Assembly (NCBI RefSeq): GCF_020172685.1
Contig: NZ_CP083986.1
Coordinates: 3,873,738 to 3,937,737, forward strand
DNA from: [Mycobacterium] nativiensis
GTDB lineage: Bacteria; Actinomycetota; Actinomycetes; Mycobacteriales; Mycobacteriaceae
Direction of reading: 5' to 3'
Length of the DNA: 64,000 bases
Each line of letters begins with the position of its first letter. The stretch's first letter is position 1. The translations under genes were made by a program, and so were the position numbers. The notes beneath the pieces are model-generated. The model searched no databases and was not told the DNA's origin. It was given only the letters and a program-made list of their open reading frames with translations. This document shows, piece by piece, positions 47,506 through 56,555 of this stretch.

Positions 47506-47737
47506 TAGACCCGAGTGAACACCCACCCCCCGACAAGCGTCAAGCCGGGCCGTCCGAGAACGCATCACCGGCCCCGTGCGTCACATCCGCACCGCGAGAG
47601 ACGGGTATAAACCTTTCCGAAATGGATGGCGCATGCGCTATCGCCGGGCTGCCGGCGGCCATCGCCCGCCCGGGCCGGGTCGGAGGCGTTCCCGCCCACA
47701 CTCGACGATTTCGTTGGTCCCGTCGACCGCGACGACG

Positions 47738-48670
47738 TCAGCTGGAAGTCCCCGATCGCCGCTCCAACGCCTGGGCATACAGCCGCCCCGCTCGGTAGGA
47801 GGACCGGACCAGCGGACCGGCCAGCACGCCAGCGAATCCGAGCGCCTCGGCGAACGTGGTGAACTCGACGAACTCCTCGGGGTGGACCCACCGGTCGACC
47901 GGGTGATGGCGTGGAGAGGGCCGCAGGTACTGAGTGATGGTGACGATGTCGCACCCGGCGTCGTACAGATCGGTCAGCGCGGTGCGGACTTCCTCGGCGG
48001 TTTCACCCATGCCTAGGATCAGGTTCGATTTGGTGATCAGCCCGAAGTCGCGGGCCGCGGTCAACACGTCGAGGCTGCGCTGGTAGCGGAACGCCGGGCG
48101 GATCCGCTTGAAGATGCGGGGAACCGTTTCGACATTGTGTGCCAATACCTCCGGGCGTGATTCAAACACCTCATCGAGCTGAGTAGCCAACCCGTTGAAG
48201 TCCGGGATCAACAGCTCCACACCGGTATTCGGATTGAGCGCCTTGATCTGGCGGACCGTCTCCGCGTACAGCCAGGCCCCACCGTCGGGTAGGTCATCGC
48301 GGGCCACCCCCGTCACCGTCGAATAACGCAGCCCCATCGCGTGGACACTCTCGGCGACCCGGCGCGGTTCGTCACGATCCAGCTGAGCGGGTTTGCCGGT
48401 ATTGATCTGACAGAAGTCACACCGCCGCGTGCACTGCTCACCACCGATGAGGAACGTCGCCTCCCGGTCCTCCCAGCATTCGTAGATATTGGGACACCCG
48501 GCCTCCTCACACACCGTGTGCAGGCCCTCACGGTGTACCAGACCCTTGAGCTCCGCGTACTCCGGACCCATCCGAGCCCGAATCTTGATCCAAGGCGGCT
48601 TGGACTCAATCGGTGTCTGCGCGTTTCGAACCTCCAGTCGCAGCAACTTTCGGCCACCCGGGTCGATCAT
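47738..48670 (-). CDS. lipA: Lipoyl synthase, cluster-encoded copy
   Basis: This radical-SAM enzyme inserts two sulfurs into octanoyl-lysine to make lipoyl cofactor. The 310-residue product has the auxiliary-cluster motif [12 protein letters not shown] near residue 54, the radical-[11 protein letters not shown] near 80 and the C-terminal RSSY motif. ATG 48670 follows an AGGCG site; TTG 48673 is an alternative. It starts seven bases after the gene for a free lipoyl-domain protein and is last in an E1 alpha-E1 beta-lipoyl-LipA operon. The housekeeping lipA of mycobacteria sits with lipB, so this copy is probably dedicated to its neighbour. An octanoyltransferase must come from elsewhere. Confidence 0.95.
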   Translation of the reverse strand: MIDPGGRKLLRLEVRNAQTPIESKPPWIKIRARMGPEYAELKGLVHREGLHTVCEEAGCPNIYECWEDREATFLIGGEQCTRRCDFCQINTGKPAQLDRDEPRRVAESVHAMGLRYSTVTGVARDDLPDGGAWLYAETVRQIKALNPNTGVELLIPDFNGLATQLDEVFESRPEVLAHNVETVPRIFKRIRPAFRYQRSLDVLTAARDFGLITKSNLILGMGETAEEVRTALTDLYDAGCDIVTITQYLRPSPRHHPVDRWVHPEEFVEFTTFAEALGFAGVLAGPLVRSSYRAGRLYAQALERRSGTSS

Positions 48671-48676
48671 CAACGC

Positions 48677-48910
48677 CTAGCTGATCGTGGCGATCGGCAT
48701 ATTTTGCTTAACGCCCTCGTCCTCGGCGACAAGAAGGGAAATCGTCCCCGACTGCGAAGCGACGATTTCCATGTCGGCCTTGTCGACCGCTACCTCCGCG
48801 ATCAGGTCGCCCTCCTCGACGTGGTCACCGTTACCGACAAACCAGGTGGATACGACGCCCTCGGCATCGGGATCATTCTCAGACATTGCGGGGAACAGGA
48901 TTTCTGCCAT
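48677..48910 (-). CDS. Free-standing lipoyl/biotinyl-domain protein
   Basis: The 77-residue protein is a single lipoyl domain (AEILFPAMSEND..., then GDLIAEVAVDKADMEIVAS) with the modified lysine predicted at Lys 44 in the VDKAD hairpin. It has no peripheral-subunit-binding or acyltransferase domain, unlike E2 subunits of 2-oxoacid dehydrogenases. It starts seven bases after E1 beta and is followed directly by lipA, so lipoylation rather than biotinylation is expected. It would accept acyl or reducing equivalents from the E1 pair. A diffusible lipoyl carrier, like glycine-cleavage H protein, is the closest analogy. Confidence 0.9.
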   Translation of the reverse strand: MAEILFPAMSENDPDAEGVVSTWFVGNGDHVEEGDLIAEVAVDKADMEIVASQSGTISLLVAEDEGVKQNMPIATIS

Positions 48911-48917
48911 CTGACTT

Positions 48918-49958
48918 CTACTTCCTCAGCATCTCGATAACGGCTGCGCGAATGCGCTCCGGCGTAGGTAGGACCGCCATTTCCAGTGCGCGTGCATAGG
49001 GCAGCGACACATCAGGGACCGCAACGCGGACTGGCGGAACCTTGAACAATGAAGGGTCTCGCTCGGTCACTCGGGCGATGATTTCGCCGGTGAGGCCGAA
49101 CGACTCGTAGTCTTCGTCGACGACGATCAGCCGACCGGTCTTGGCTACGGATTCCAGGATGGCGTCGGTGTCCAGTGGCACCAGGCTGCGCAGGTCCACT
49201 ACCTCGCAGTCAATACCCTGCTCGGACAGCTCGTCGGCCACATCGAGTGCGTGGTGCACCGACAAGGACAGTGTGACGATCGAAACGTCGGTGCCGGGGC
49301 GAACAACATTCGCCTTGCCCAGTTCGATCTCGTAAGGTTCGCGCGGCACCGAGCCGAGTGACCGGCTGGTTTTCGCCATCCACGAAAGACCCATGATGCC
49401 TTTGTGAAACATGTATACGACGGGGTTGTCGTCACGAATGGCGGCGATCATCATGCCCTTGGCATCTTCGGGCGAGCTGGGAACGACGACCTTCATCCCC
49501 GGCAGATGCGCGAAGGTACCCCACAGGCATTGCGAATGTTGCGCGCCATCGGAATACCCGCCGCCGACGGCAGTCATCAACACGAGCGGAACCTTCACGT
49601 TACCGCCGGACAGGAAGTAGATCTTGGCCATGTGGTTGTAGATCTGGTCCATGCAGACCCCAAAGAAGTCCACAAACATCAGCTCGACGATGGGGCGCAG
49701 GCCTTCGATCGCCGCCCCGACAGCCGCGCCGATGAAGGCGGTTTCCGAGATCGGGGTATCGATGATCCGTTCGGGTCCGTACTTCTCTATGAGTCCCGCG
49801 GTCTGGTCGAAGACTCCGCCAAACTTGCCGATGTCCTCCCCCATCACGAAAACCGAATCATCACGGTCCAGTTCGGAAGATATCCCTTCGACGATCGCCT
49901 TGGCGACGGTCAACTTTCGGGTGCTACGTGCGGCAGCGGTGGGCGTTTCAGTGGTCAT
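48918..49958 (-). CDS. 2-Oxoacid/acetoin dehydrogenase-type E1 component, beta subunit
   Basis: The 346-residue transketolase-like beta subunit has GEDIGKFGGVFDQTAGL near residue 40, the SETAFIGAAVGAAIEGLRPIVE block with the catalytic Glu, FVDFFGVCMDQIYNHMAK, and the C-terminal transketolase domain (VVDLRSLVPLDTDAI). It pairs with the alpha subunit to form the TPP-dependent decarboxylating or C-C-cleaving heterotetramer. ATG 49958 has GGAAG upstream. Substrate specificity (2-oxoacid, acetoin-like or diketone) cannot be decided from the sequence. Confidence 0.93.
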   Translation of the reverse strand: MTTETPTAAARSTRKLTVAKAIVEGISSELDRDDSVFVMGEDIGKFGGVFDQTAGLIEKYGPERIIDTPISETAFIGAAVGAAIEGLRPIVELMFVDFFGVCMDQIYNHMAKIYFLSGGNVKVPLVLMTAVGGGYSDGAQHSQCLWGTFAHLPGMKVVVPSSPEDAKGMMIAAIRDDNPVVYMFHKGIMGLSWMAKTSRSLGSVPREPYEIELGKANVVRPGTDVSIVTLSLSVHHALDVADELSEQGIDCEVVDLRSLVPLDTDAILESVAKTGRLIVVDEDYESFGLTGEIIARVTERDPSLFKVPPVRVAVPDVSLPYARALEMAVLPTPERIRAAVIEMLRK

Positions 49959-49988
49959 TGTCGACTTCCTGTGAGCGGTGCCTGCGGT

Positions 49989-50963
49989 CTAGACGAACTG
50001 GTAGTCCCGGGCTGTCCCGGTATCGGGAACCGGAGACTGCTTGGCGAACGCGATTGAACTTTCCACCCTGTCCACTGCCCAGGCCCTCGTCGCCGCCACC
50101 AGCTCGTCGTCGACTGCGCCGGCTTCGCGAAGGCGACTCTCATAAAGCGGGATAGGATCGAGAGCGGCAGTGCCGTCGGGATTGGGTCGGTAGACCTGTA
50201 CATCACCCTCAAAATGTCCTGACAGACGCAATGTTTCGACTTCGATAAGGGTGGGACCGCCCCCGCTTCGCGCTCGTTCAATGGCTTCACCGGCCACCTC
50301 GTAGACCGCCTCCACATCGTTGTCCTTGACGAGGGCACCCGGAATGCCATAGGCAACCGCGCGATCGGCATTGGAGGCCACACAGGTTGACTGTTCCTTG
50401 GACACCGACACACCCCAACCGTTGTCCTCCACCACGAACACCACCGGTAGATTCCAGAGTGCCGCCAGGTTGAGAGACTCGTGGAACGCGCCCTGGTTCG
50501 CCGCGCCCTCCCCGCACACCCCAAAGGCCACTTGTCCAGCCCCCCTACGTTTGAAGGCCATTCCAATGCCCACAGCGGTGGGCAGTCCCTCGGCGATGAT
50601 CCCGGAACAAGAGAAATGCACATCCTGGTCGAACAGGTGCATGTGACCACCGCGGCCCCTACCAAGTCCGTCGATGCGGCCGAAGATCTCGGCGGTCATC
50701 TTGTTGATATCGACACCCTTGGCCAGCGCCCACCCGTGCGGCCTATGCGGCCCGGTGACCGCGTCATCGCGCCGCAAGTGGGGGTAGAAGCCGGCGGGGA
50801 CTGGTTCTTGACCTGTCGAGACGTGCATCTCCCCGGGGATGAGGCCCTGAGCGATATTGAAACTGGGCTTCTTATCCGCGTGATACTCCCGGAGGATCGC
50901 TTCCTCATAGACCCGGATCAAGTACATCATCCGGTACAACTCGATTCTTACGGCACTGTCCAT
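49989..50963 (-). CDS. 2-Oxoacid/acetoin dehydrogenase-type E1 component, alpha subunit
   Basis: The 324-residue subunit has the TPP-binding motif GDG...N in the form VCGEGAANQGAFHESLNLAALWNLPVVFVVEDN (residues about 145-175). GHMHLFD near 105 and RLSGHFEGD near 250 are also present. Short length without a long N-terminal extension resembles acetoin:DCPIP oxidoreductase alpha and PdhA-like proteins. ATG 50963 has GAGGAGA seven bases upstream. It is the first gene of the E1-lipoyl-LipA operon. No E2 acyltransferase or E3 is encoded in the window. Confidence 0.93.
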   Translation of the reverse strand: MDSAVRIELYRMMYLIRVYEEAILREYHADKKPSFNIAQGLIPGEMHVSTGQEPVPAGFYPHLRRDDAVTGPHRPHGWALAKGVDINKMTAEIFGRIDGLGRGRGGHMHLFDQDVHFSCSGIIAEGLPTAVGIGMAFKRRGAGQVAFGVCGEGAANQGAFHESLNLAALWNLPVVFVVEDNGWGVSVSKEQSTCVASNADRAVAYGIPGALVKDNDVEAVYEVAGEAIERARSGGGPTLIEVETLRLSGHFEGDVQVYRPNPDGTAALDPIPLYESRLREAGAVDDELVAATRAWAVDRVESSIAFAKQSPVPDTGTARDYQFV

Positions 50964-51069
50964 CCCTGGTTCTCCTCAGCGTCGTGGCCTCTTTACACCT
51001 TCTTCGCGGACGGGAGTGCTTGCAACGGTGGATATTTCATATACTCAGGGGCCAACTTGCCCTGTCGTG

Positions 51070-51966
51070 TCAGCTGACCGCAGCAGTGACGAAAACGATG
51101 CGGTGGTAGATGTCGTCATCCGTCGCCGGCAATCCGTACCTGACGAACAGATCCGATGCTGCGAATTGTGTAGCCAGCCAGCCGTGCTCGCCAAGAAGTT
51201 CGGACAACTCCGATCGCGTAGGCGGTGCCGTCCCGCTGCCTACGGCGAGATTCACCGTGCTGCCGGCAGGGCGCGCACTATGCGCCATTGCGGATGCGAT
51301 CAGCTCGGTCAGCCCCTTATCGTCGGCGGTGTCCGCGGCGAACCGGCTACCGGAGACGCTGATCCTCGCGATGTTGTTCAACAACATCCGCTGGGTCGGC
51401 GGAGGCAGATAGGGAAGGAGTCCCTCGGCGATCCAGACCGTGGGCAGGCTTCTGTCGTAGCCGCACCGCAGCAGTGGCGTCACCCACTCCCCGATCAGAT
51501 CGGCGGCCACCGGCCTCCGTAAAGCGCGGGGTTTTGCGGACATCTGAGCCATGACCGCCGTCTTGAAATCTGTGACGCCGGGCTGATCAACCTCGTACAC
51601 AGTAGTGTCGACCGGCCATTCAGTGCGGTATGACCGGGCGTCAAGTCCGGCACCCAGAATCACCACTTGCCGGATGCCGGCGTCGGTAGCCGCCATCAGA
51701 TAGTCGTCGAAGAATTTGGTTCGGGCTGCTATCCAGTCGACTAATCGCGGTATCGCAAAACGGGTTTCGTCGTGGCTGTCGCGCTGCTCGGCGAGTCCGA
51801 TAAAGAACTCGTCACCGACCGCTCTCACCAGAGTGGCCGCGAAGAGGTCTTTGATCAGTGGGGAGGATCTGCACGTAGCCACCGCACGGGCGGCCGCTGT
51901 TTCGGTGGCGGTCAGGCCCACACCGGATGCTGGATCCCAGTCGTTGTGGTCGATGTGCTTCCCCAT
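51070..51966 (-). CDS. SAM-dependent methyltransferase, leucine carboxyl methyltransferase-like (mycobacterial paralog family)
   Basis: The 298-residue protein belongs to the large mycobacterial family of putative O-methyltransferases related to PPM1. It opens with GLTATETAAARAVATCRS and has the SAM motif QVVILGAGLDARSYRTEWP near residue 100, VYEVDQP and WIAEGLLPYLPPP near 180. It lies between the E1 alpha gene and the ferredoxin with gaps of about 105 and 50 bases, so it may belong to either unit. A role in methylating a pathway acid or phenol is possible but unproven. Confidence 0.9.
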   Translation of the reverse strand: MGKHIDHNDWDPASGVGLTATETAAARAVATCRSSPLIKDLFAATLVRAVGDEFFIGLAEQRDSHDETRFAIPRLVDWIAARTKFFDDYLMAATDAGIRQVVILGAGLDARSYRTEWPVDTTVYEVDQPGVTDFKTAVMAQMSAKPRALRRPVAADLIGEWVTPLLRCGYDRSLPTVWIAEGLLPYLPPPTQRMLLNNIARISVSGSRFAADTADDKGLTELIASAMAHSARPAGSTVNLAVGSGTAPPTRSELSELLGEHGWLATQFAASDLFVRYGLPATDDDIYHRIVFVTAAVS

Positions 51967-52018
51967 TCTTCACAGGCTCAGCTGTGTAATGCGCGTCTGT
52001 CGCGCGATCAGGTACCGA

Positions 52019-52348
52019 TCACTGCTGAGCTTTCGGTCGTACTCCAGACTTGCGAACACAGACATCACCTTGGACACGGGCCTGGCAGGCAAGCCGGACG
52101 GAGCGAGTCCTGCGTACCAGAGCGGGCACAAGCTGCAATGTGTCCTGTTCGAGTTCGCCGACCTCTGATAGCTGGTTCCCACCGGTGAGCACCTCTACCC
52201 AGCAGATTGAACAGGTGCCGTCGCCCCCGCAAAGTGACGGCCACCGATATCCGCTTCGCAGGGCCGCGCCCATGATGGTTTCACCGTCGTCGGCCTCAAG
52301 AACGATGTGACGCGGTTCGACGGTGACCCAATGTTTTTCGGCGGGCAT
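52019..52348 (-). CDS. [2Fe-2S] ferredoxin
   Basis: The 109-residue ferredoxin binds its cluster through CGGDGTCSIC (Cys-x5-Cys-x2-Cys, residues about 40-49) and a distal Cys in RLACQ. The x5 spacing is typical of adrenodoxin or oxygenase-type ferredoxins. Its ATG lies three bases after the Rieske oxygenase stop, so the two are coupled and it is the probable electron donor. No ferredoxin reductase gene is visible in the window. Confidence 0.92.
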   Translation of the reverse strand: MPAEKHWVTVEPRHIVLEADDGETIMGAALRSGYRWPSLCGGDGTCSICWVEVLTGGNQLSEVGELEQDTLQLVPALVRRTRSVRLACQARVQGDVCVRKSGVRPKAQQ

Positions 52349-52351
52349 CTC

Positions 52352-53674
52352 CTACTTCGAAAGGTACTCGGACAGCACGCGATGCAGGTTGGCGACGTTG
52401 CCGTCGGGGCGGCCCCAGACCGGACCGCGGTAGCCGATGGAGTGCACACCGCGCTGCCACACGGGCAAGTTTGTCAAGTCCTGCATGAGCACCGCGCCCC
52501 ACGCCTTGGTGTCACGCCAGTCCGGATAGAACTCACTCTCCAACGCCGGACGTTCAGCGCCGTCTGCGAACTGCTTCAGATAGTAGGCATCGAACAGACA
52601 CTCTTCGTGATTCCGCCCGTTCGGACGGAACCTGAAGATCAATGCGTTTCCGGCGTTGCAGGGAATGGTGAAGTTGGGAAACACGTTCCACAGTTCGCCG
52701 GCGAGCAGTTCCGAATCATCAAATTGACTGAGATCGATGCCCTCGGCCGCGGACTGCTGGCGGCGGATATCGGCGAAGAAGGATCCCATCGAGACGTCCT
52801 CGGGGAGCGCTTTGACCGTATCCATCAGCGAGTTCGCCATGTCGACGTCTCCTTCGTTGATGAAGTCGAACCCACCCAGGTCTGAGAGCAAGGCCATCAG
52901 CACATCGGAGCGATCACCACCGTCCTCCAGGCGTGGACTCGATCTGCCCATGTTGCCGGGTTTGATCCGATGCATCCCGTGGTCACCGTGTTGTTCGTAG
53001 ATCATCCCGGTGTCGTCGAAATACCTCAGCGCCTGCGGGTGTGTCCCGATCGCGTGGTAGGTCTCGATAAATGCTTCGTGGCACAGTTTCCAGTTAGCGG
53101 CGATGACGGTGGTCCGTTTGCGGGTGCACGTCATCTTGTCGATGCCATAGTGTTCGACATGGCCCCGCACCGGGCCCAGGAACTCATCCAGCGATACTGC
53201 GTCGGTATTCATGTTGATGAACACGAAGCCGGCCCAGACTTCGGCTTTGCATTCGGGTAGTTGCAGCGCCTCAGGAGAGATGGCATCCTGATCGAAATCC
53301 TGCGGATCGATGACCTCGTTCAACGAGCCGTCGAGATTCCAGCACCAGGAGTGAGAACGGCAACGCAGTTCCGCGCACGACCCACTGCCCTCCTTCAGGC
53401 GCATGCCCCTGTGCTGGCACGCATTGTGGAAGGCCCTGATCTGTCCGTCCTTGCCACGCACGATCAGAACTGACTGATCGGCAATTGTGTACTCGCAGTA
53501 GTCGCCAGGGTTCTGCACCTCTTCAACTCGGCAGGCGACCTGCCAGGTCTGCGGCCAGAGCTTCTCGTTCTCCAGCTGGGCGAACTCCGGCGAAATGTAC
53601 CGGTCACGTATACCGAATTCCGCCCCGGAGCTGCGGTACCCACAGCTGGTCCCGCATTCTGGTCTTGTTGTCAT
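52352..53674 (-). CDS. Rieske non-heme iron oxygenase, alpha subunit
   Basis: The 440-residue ring-hydroxylating-type oxygenase has a Rieske domain with CQHRG near residue 85 and CRSHSWCW near 105 (CxH...CxxH), and a catalytic domain with the iron ligands in NWKLCHEAFIETYHAIGTHPQ near 190. QDLTNLPVWQRG closes the fold near 405. No beta subunit is adjacent, suggesting an alpha-only trimer. Candidate reactions are hydroxylation or dealkylation of a ring or amine substrate. It is coupled to the ferredoxin. Upstream lies AACTAGTT, shared with the amidohydrolase at 53970-55187. Confidence 0.93.
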   Translation of the reverse strand: MTTRPECGTSCGYRSSGAEFGIRDRYISPEFAQLENEKLWPQTWQVACRVEEVQNPGDYCEYTIADQSVLIVRGKDGQIRAFHNACQHRGMRLKEGSGSCAELRCRSHSWCWNLDGSLNEVIDPQDFDQDAISPEALQLPECKAEVWAGFVFINMNTDAVSLDEFLGPVRGHVEHYGIDKMTCTRKRTTVIAANWKLCHEAFIETYHAIGTHPQALRYFDDTGMIYEQHGDHGMHRIKPGNMGRSSPRLEDGGDRSDVLMALLSDLGGFDFINEGDVDMANSLMDTVKALPEDVSMGSFFADIRRQQSAAEGIDLSQFDDSELLAGELWNVFPNFTIPCNAGNALIFRFRPNGRNHEECLFDAYYLKQFADGAERPALESEFYPDWRDTKAWGAVLMQDLTNLPVWQRGVHSIGYRGPVWGRPDGNVANLHRVLSEYLSK

Positions 53675-53750
53675 CGAAACTACCCTTCTGGATTCATCGC
53701 TGATTTTCCGTATCGCGCCGATACCCTTCGATCAGCCATCCGCTATGCCT

Positions 53751-53801
53751 AACTAGTTCAGTTGGTTCGGAGGCGATGTCACCATGCCTCAGTTTTCAGA
53801 T
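53751..53801 (-). promoter_or_regulatory. Candidate operator region of the Rieske operon
   Basis: AACTAGTTC with a following GTTC (53751-53768) recurs with the same spacing at 55242-55259 before another gene of the cluster. TTCAGAT at 53795-53801 also recurs there. AACTAGTT fits the AAC-NN-GTT core of KstR-type operators, though the outer T and A are not both present. The rest of the 295-base gap (53675-53969) contains no gene I can support. Confidence 0.5.
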
Positions 53802-53969
53802 CGTTACAGCTACGCTTTCGAGTACCGGATATGGCTGTCGGGCCACCTATTTCACCTGTCGGGTGCTGCCGCGGCGCCCGGTGTCACCCAGGACCACACA
53901 GACGACCCAGCCTCGGCCCCCGCTCCGTAGATGTGGCTCGAGGGCTGACCGGGTGTTCCGCTTCGGCCG

Positions 53970-55187
53970 TCAGGAGATGCCCAGGAGCTCAGCTGCCGTG
54001 CCACCGTAGAACTTCGACTCCTGTTCCGGGGTGATGCCGCCCAGCACCGCCCCGAATGTCTTCAGCGGGTCGGCGAAGCCCTCGCTGTGTGGCCAGTCAC
54101 TTCCGAACATGACGTTGTTCTCAAGGCCACCCGTTTCGATGTAGGTGGCGATGGGTTCCATCGGGTTCACCGTGCTACGAAAGTGGTCGAGGAGGTACTC
54201 ACTCGGCTGCCGCTTGAGTTGGACCGAGTGCCGGCGCGCGATTGCCTCGTAGCCATAGGAGATATCAAGGCCGGGGCCGTTCACGACGCTACCGGTGCTT
54301 CCCGGGATGCCTTCGCCGCTCATACCGATGAGTCCGTTGATCCAGCCCGCGGTGAGCTCCACGGTCGCGAACTTGAGTGCCGGGAACCTGTCGAAGACAC
54401 CGTTGAGAATCAAGTCCGCCGCAGCTACCTGGACGCCCAGGTGTGAGAACGTCATATCGAGGGCAGTGAACAGCGGGTCACCGGCATCGACGAGCCAGCC
54501 CTCCTCGAGGCCGCTCGCGCGGACGTCGCCGTCCTGGATGTGGAAGATCGGAACGATTCCGTTGTCCAGGAACGCCTTCCATGCGCGGTCGTGGTCGGGG
54601 TGAGACATTCGCCGCCCGTCGACCAGACCGTATGAGACCAATGCGGCCTTGATGCCGTTGCTTCCCAGGTAGGCCAGTTCGTTCTCCAGCCAACCCTGAT
54701 CCCCACCGCGGAGAGTGACGTGGCCCGTCGGCTCCAGACGCCCGCCGCCCTCCTGCCGAACGGCTACGGCCCAACGGTTCCAGGCGGTCAGATTCGCGCG
54801 AATGATATCGACTCGGTCATGCACATAGCGACCCCACACCGCACCGAAGTGTGGATACAGGATCGACTTGTCTACGCCGATCTCATCCAGCTGACCGACC
54901 CGCGCCTTGGCATCAATGCAAGAGGCCGGCATGTCTGCAACGTAGTCGATTTCAGCCGGCTTTCTGTCCTTCCAGTTCTGCCACGGGCTGAAGAAGGACA
55001 CGAACCCGTCCTCCGGGACCGTCTTCGCGTAGATCCACATCTGCTGATTGGACACCCGCGACCACAGCCACGGATAGCCGAGCTCGTCCCGCGTCATCTC
55101 AAGCGCGAGATCCTTCTTGTCGGGGTCGCAATAGTCCAGCCACATGTTCGGGTATTCGAACAGATGCTGGTCGAAGTCGAAGATCAC
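53970..55187 (-). CDS. Amidohydrolase-2 family metal-dependent hydrolase/decarboxylase
   Basis: The 405-residue TIM-barrel protein is of the ACMSD/gamma-resorcylate decarboxylase superfamily. It starts with IFDFDQHLFEYPNMW, where the usual metal motif DxHxxE/P reads DQHLFE. It has FHIQDGD near 205, FATVELTAGWI near 270 and the C-terminal GSDWPHSEG near 350 carrying the conserved Asp. GTG 55187 is chosen because GGAGGG lies five bases upstream. Family members decarboxylate or hydrolyse aromatic and cyclic acids; the actual reaction is unknown. A second paralog lies at 60990-62201. Confidence 0.88.
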   Translation of the reverse strand: MIFDFDQHLFEYPNMWLDYCDPDKKDLALEMTRDELGYPWLWSRVSNQQMWIYAKTVPEDGFVSFFSPWQNWKDRKPAEIDYVADMPASCIDAKARVGQLDEIGVDKSILYPHFGAVWGRYVHDRVDIIRANLTAWNRWAVAVRQEGGGRLEPTGHVTLRGGDQGWLENELAYLGSNGIKAALVSYGLVDGRRMSHPDHDRAWKAFLDNGIVPIFHIQDGDVRASGLEEGWLVDAGDPLFTALDMTFSHLGVQVAAADLILNGVFDRFPALKFATVELTAGWINGLIGMSGEGIPGSTGSVVNGPGLDISYGYEAIARRHSVQLKRQPSEYLLDHFRSTVNPMEPIATYIETGGLENNVMFGSDWPHSEGFADPLKTFGAVLGGITPEQESKFYGGTAAELLGIS

Positions 55188-55241
55188 GATGGCCCTCCGT
55201 TTGTAGTGGCGCAATATGTATGCGCTGATGTGCTAGACCCA

Positions 55242-55288
55242 AACTAGTTCGAGCCGTTCAGTGGGAGAACCGGCCGAAATTCAGATGG
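55242..55288 (-). promoter_or_regulatory. Candidate operator/promoter of the first amidohydrolase gene
   Basis: It contains AACTAGTT (55242-55249; AAC-NN-GTT core) and a 41-base segment (55248-55288) that aligns without gaps to 62260-62300, 31 of 41 bases identical. Both copies end in AAATTCAGATGG and lie at nearly the same distance (61 and 59 bases) from their start codons. A shared cluster regulator is inferred. Confidence 0.55.
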
Positions 55289-55318
55289 CGCGAGTCTGCA
55301 TCGCTCCGGGTGGGGCCG

Positions 55319-56461
55319 TCAGAAGCCCATGCTGCGCCCGATGAGATCCTTCATGATCTCGGTGGTTCCGCCGTAGATCGTCTGAATCCGGGCGTCGACG
55401 AAGTCCTTGGCGACCTTGTACTCGTTCATGTAGCCGTAGCCACCGTGCAGTTGCAGGCAGGAATCCATGACGCGGTTTGCCAGTTCGGTGCACCACCACT
55501 TGGCTTTTGCGGCGTCGACGGCGGTGCACTCATTGTCCAGCACGCCCCGTAGACAGCGATCGACGAACTGCTCGGCGATATCGAGTTCGGTGTCCAACTC
55601 GGCCAACACGAACCTATTGTGCTGAAAGCTCCCGATGCTCTGCCCGAACGCCTTGCGGTCCTTCACGTACTGCAATGTCTGACGAAAGGTCTCACGGGCA
55701 CCCGCGATCGCAGCGATCGCAATGGACAGGCGTTCGGACGGCAGGTTCGCCATCAGGTGATAGAAGCCACGGTTCTGCTCGCCGAGAAGATTCGCCGCGG
55801 GAACCCGAACGTCGGCGAAGTGCAGTTCCGCGGTGTCCTGGGCGGGTTGACCGATCTTGTCGAGTTTGCGACCGCGTTCAAAGCCTGCCATTCCGCGCTC
55901 GACCACTAGGAGCGAGAAGCCCTTGTGGCCGGCCTGGGGATCGGTACGTGCCACCACGATGATGAGGTCGCTGTTTATCCCCGCCGAAATGAATGTCTTG
56001 GAGCCGTTGAGAATCCAGTCGCCGCCGGAGCGCACCGCAGTAGTTCGGATGCCCGCCAGATCGCTACCAGCACCTGGCTCACTCATCGCGATGGCACCGA
56101 TCAGTTCACCGGCTACGAATCCGGGCAGCCAACGTTGTTTCTGTTCGGAAGTGGCTAGTTCCTTGAAGTACGTTCCGACGATATCGTTGTGCACGCCCAA
56201 GGCCGGCGTCAAGAAGCCGAACTTCGCAAGCTCTTCGACCACGACCGCGTTGAACCGGAAGTCATCCGAGCCGCCACCGCCGTATTCCTCGGGCATGTTG
56301 AAGCCAATCAAGCCGTAGCGCGCGGCCGCCACATAGGCGGACCTGTCGACGATCTTGTCGTGCTCCCACTTGGCGGCGTTCGGGGCAACCTCCCGCTCGA
56401 TGAACTGGCGGGCCGTCTGCCGCAGCTGTTCATGCTCAAGGTCGAAGATCAATCGCTTCAT
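55319..56461 (-). CDS. Acyl-CoA dehydrogenase
   Basis: The 380-residue FAD enzyme shows IGAIAMSEPGAGSDLAGI near residue 120, WILNGSKTFISAG near 150 and the C-terminal QLHGGYGYMNEYKVAKDFVDARIQTIYGGTTEIMKDLIGRSMG, where the catalytic-base region is typical of short- or medium-chain ACADs. ATG 56461 has GAGGAAC upstream. It is separated from the CoA ligase gene by about 95 bases and is probably the next step after activation. The acyl substrate is unknown. Confidence 0.94.
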   Translation of the reverse strand: MKRLIFDLEHEQLRQTARQFIEREVAPNAAKWEHDKIVDRSAYVAAARYGLIGFNMPEEYGGGGSDDFRFNAVVVEELAKFGFLTPALGVHNDIVGTYFKELATSEQKQRWLPGFVAGELIGAIAMSEPGAGSDLAGIRTTAVRSGGDWILNGSKTFISAGINSDLIIVVARTDPQAGHKGFSLLVVERGMAGFERGRKLDKIGQPAQDTAELHFADVRVPAANLLGEQNRGFYHLMANLPSERLSIAIAAIAGARETFRQTLQYVKDRKAFGQSIGSFQHNRFVLAELDTELDIAEQFVDRCLRGVLDNECTAVDAAKAKWWCTELANRVMDSCLQLHGGYGYMNEYKVAKDFVDARIQTIYGGTTEIMKDLIGRSMGF

Positions 56462-56555
56462 GGAGTTCCTCTTTCAAATCTCGCCACGACATTCCGCGGC
56501 ACCTGACAGCCCTCGACTTTTCCGCGGGCTACATCGGAGCATGTTTTCTCGTACG

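Noticed and set aside
47565..47737. Short overlapping frames between imuA' and lipA as a small gene
   Set aside because: No ribosome-binding site, no consistent frame and no recognisable sequence; treated as intergenic.
51970..52182. A 70-codon minus-strand frame overlapping the ferredoxin 3' end
   Set aside because: It overlaps the ferredoxin cluster-binding gene in another frame and has no start signal or motif.
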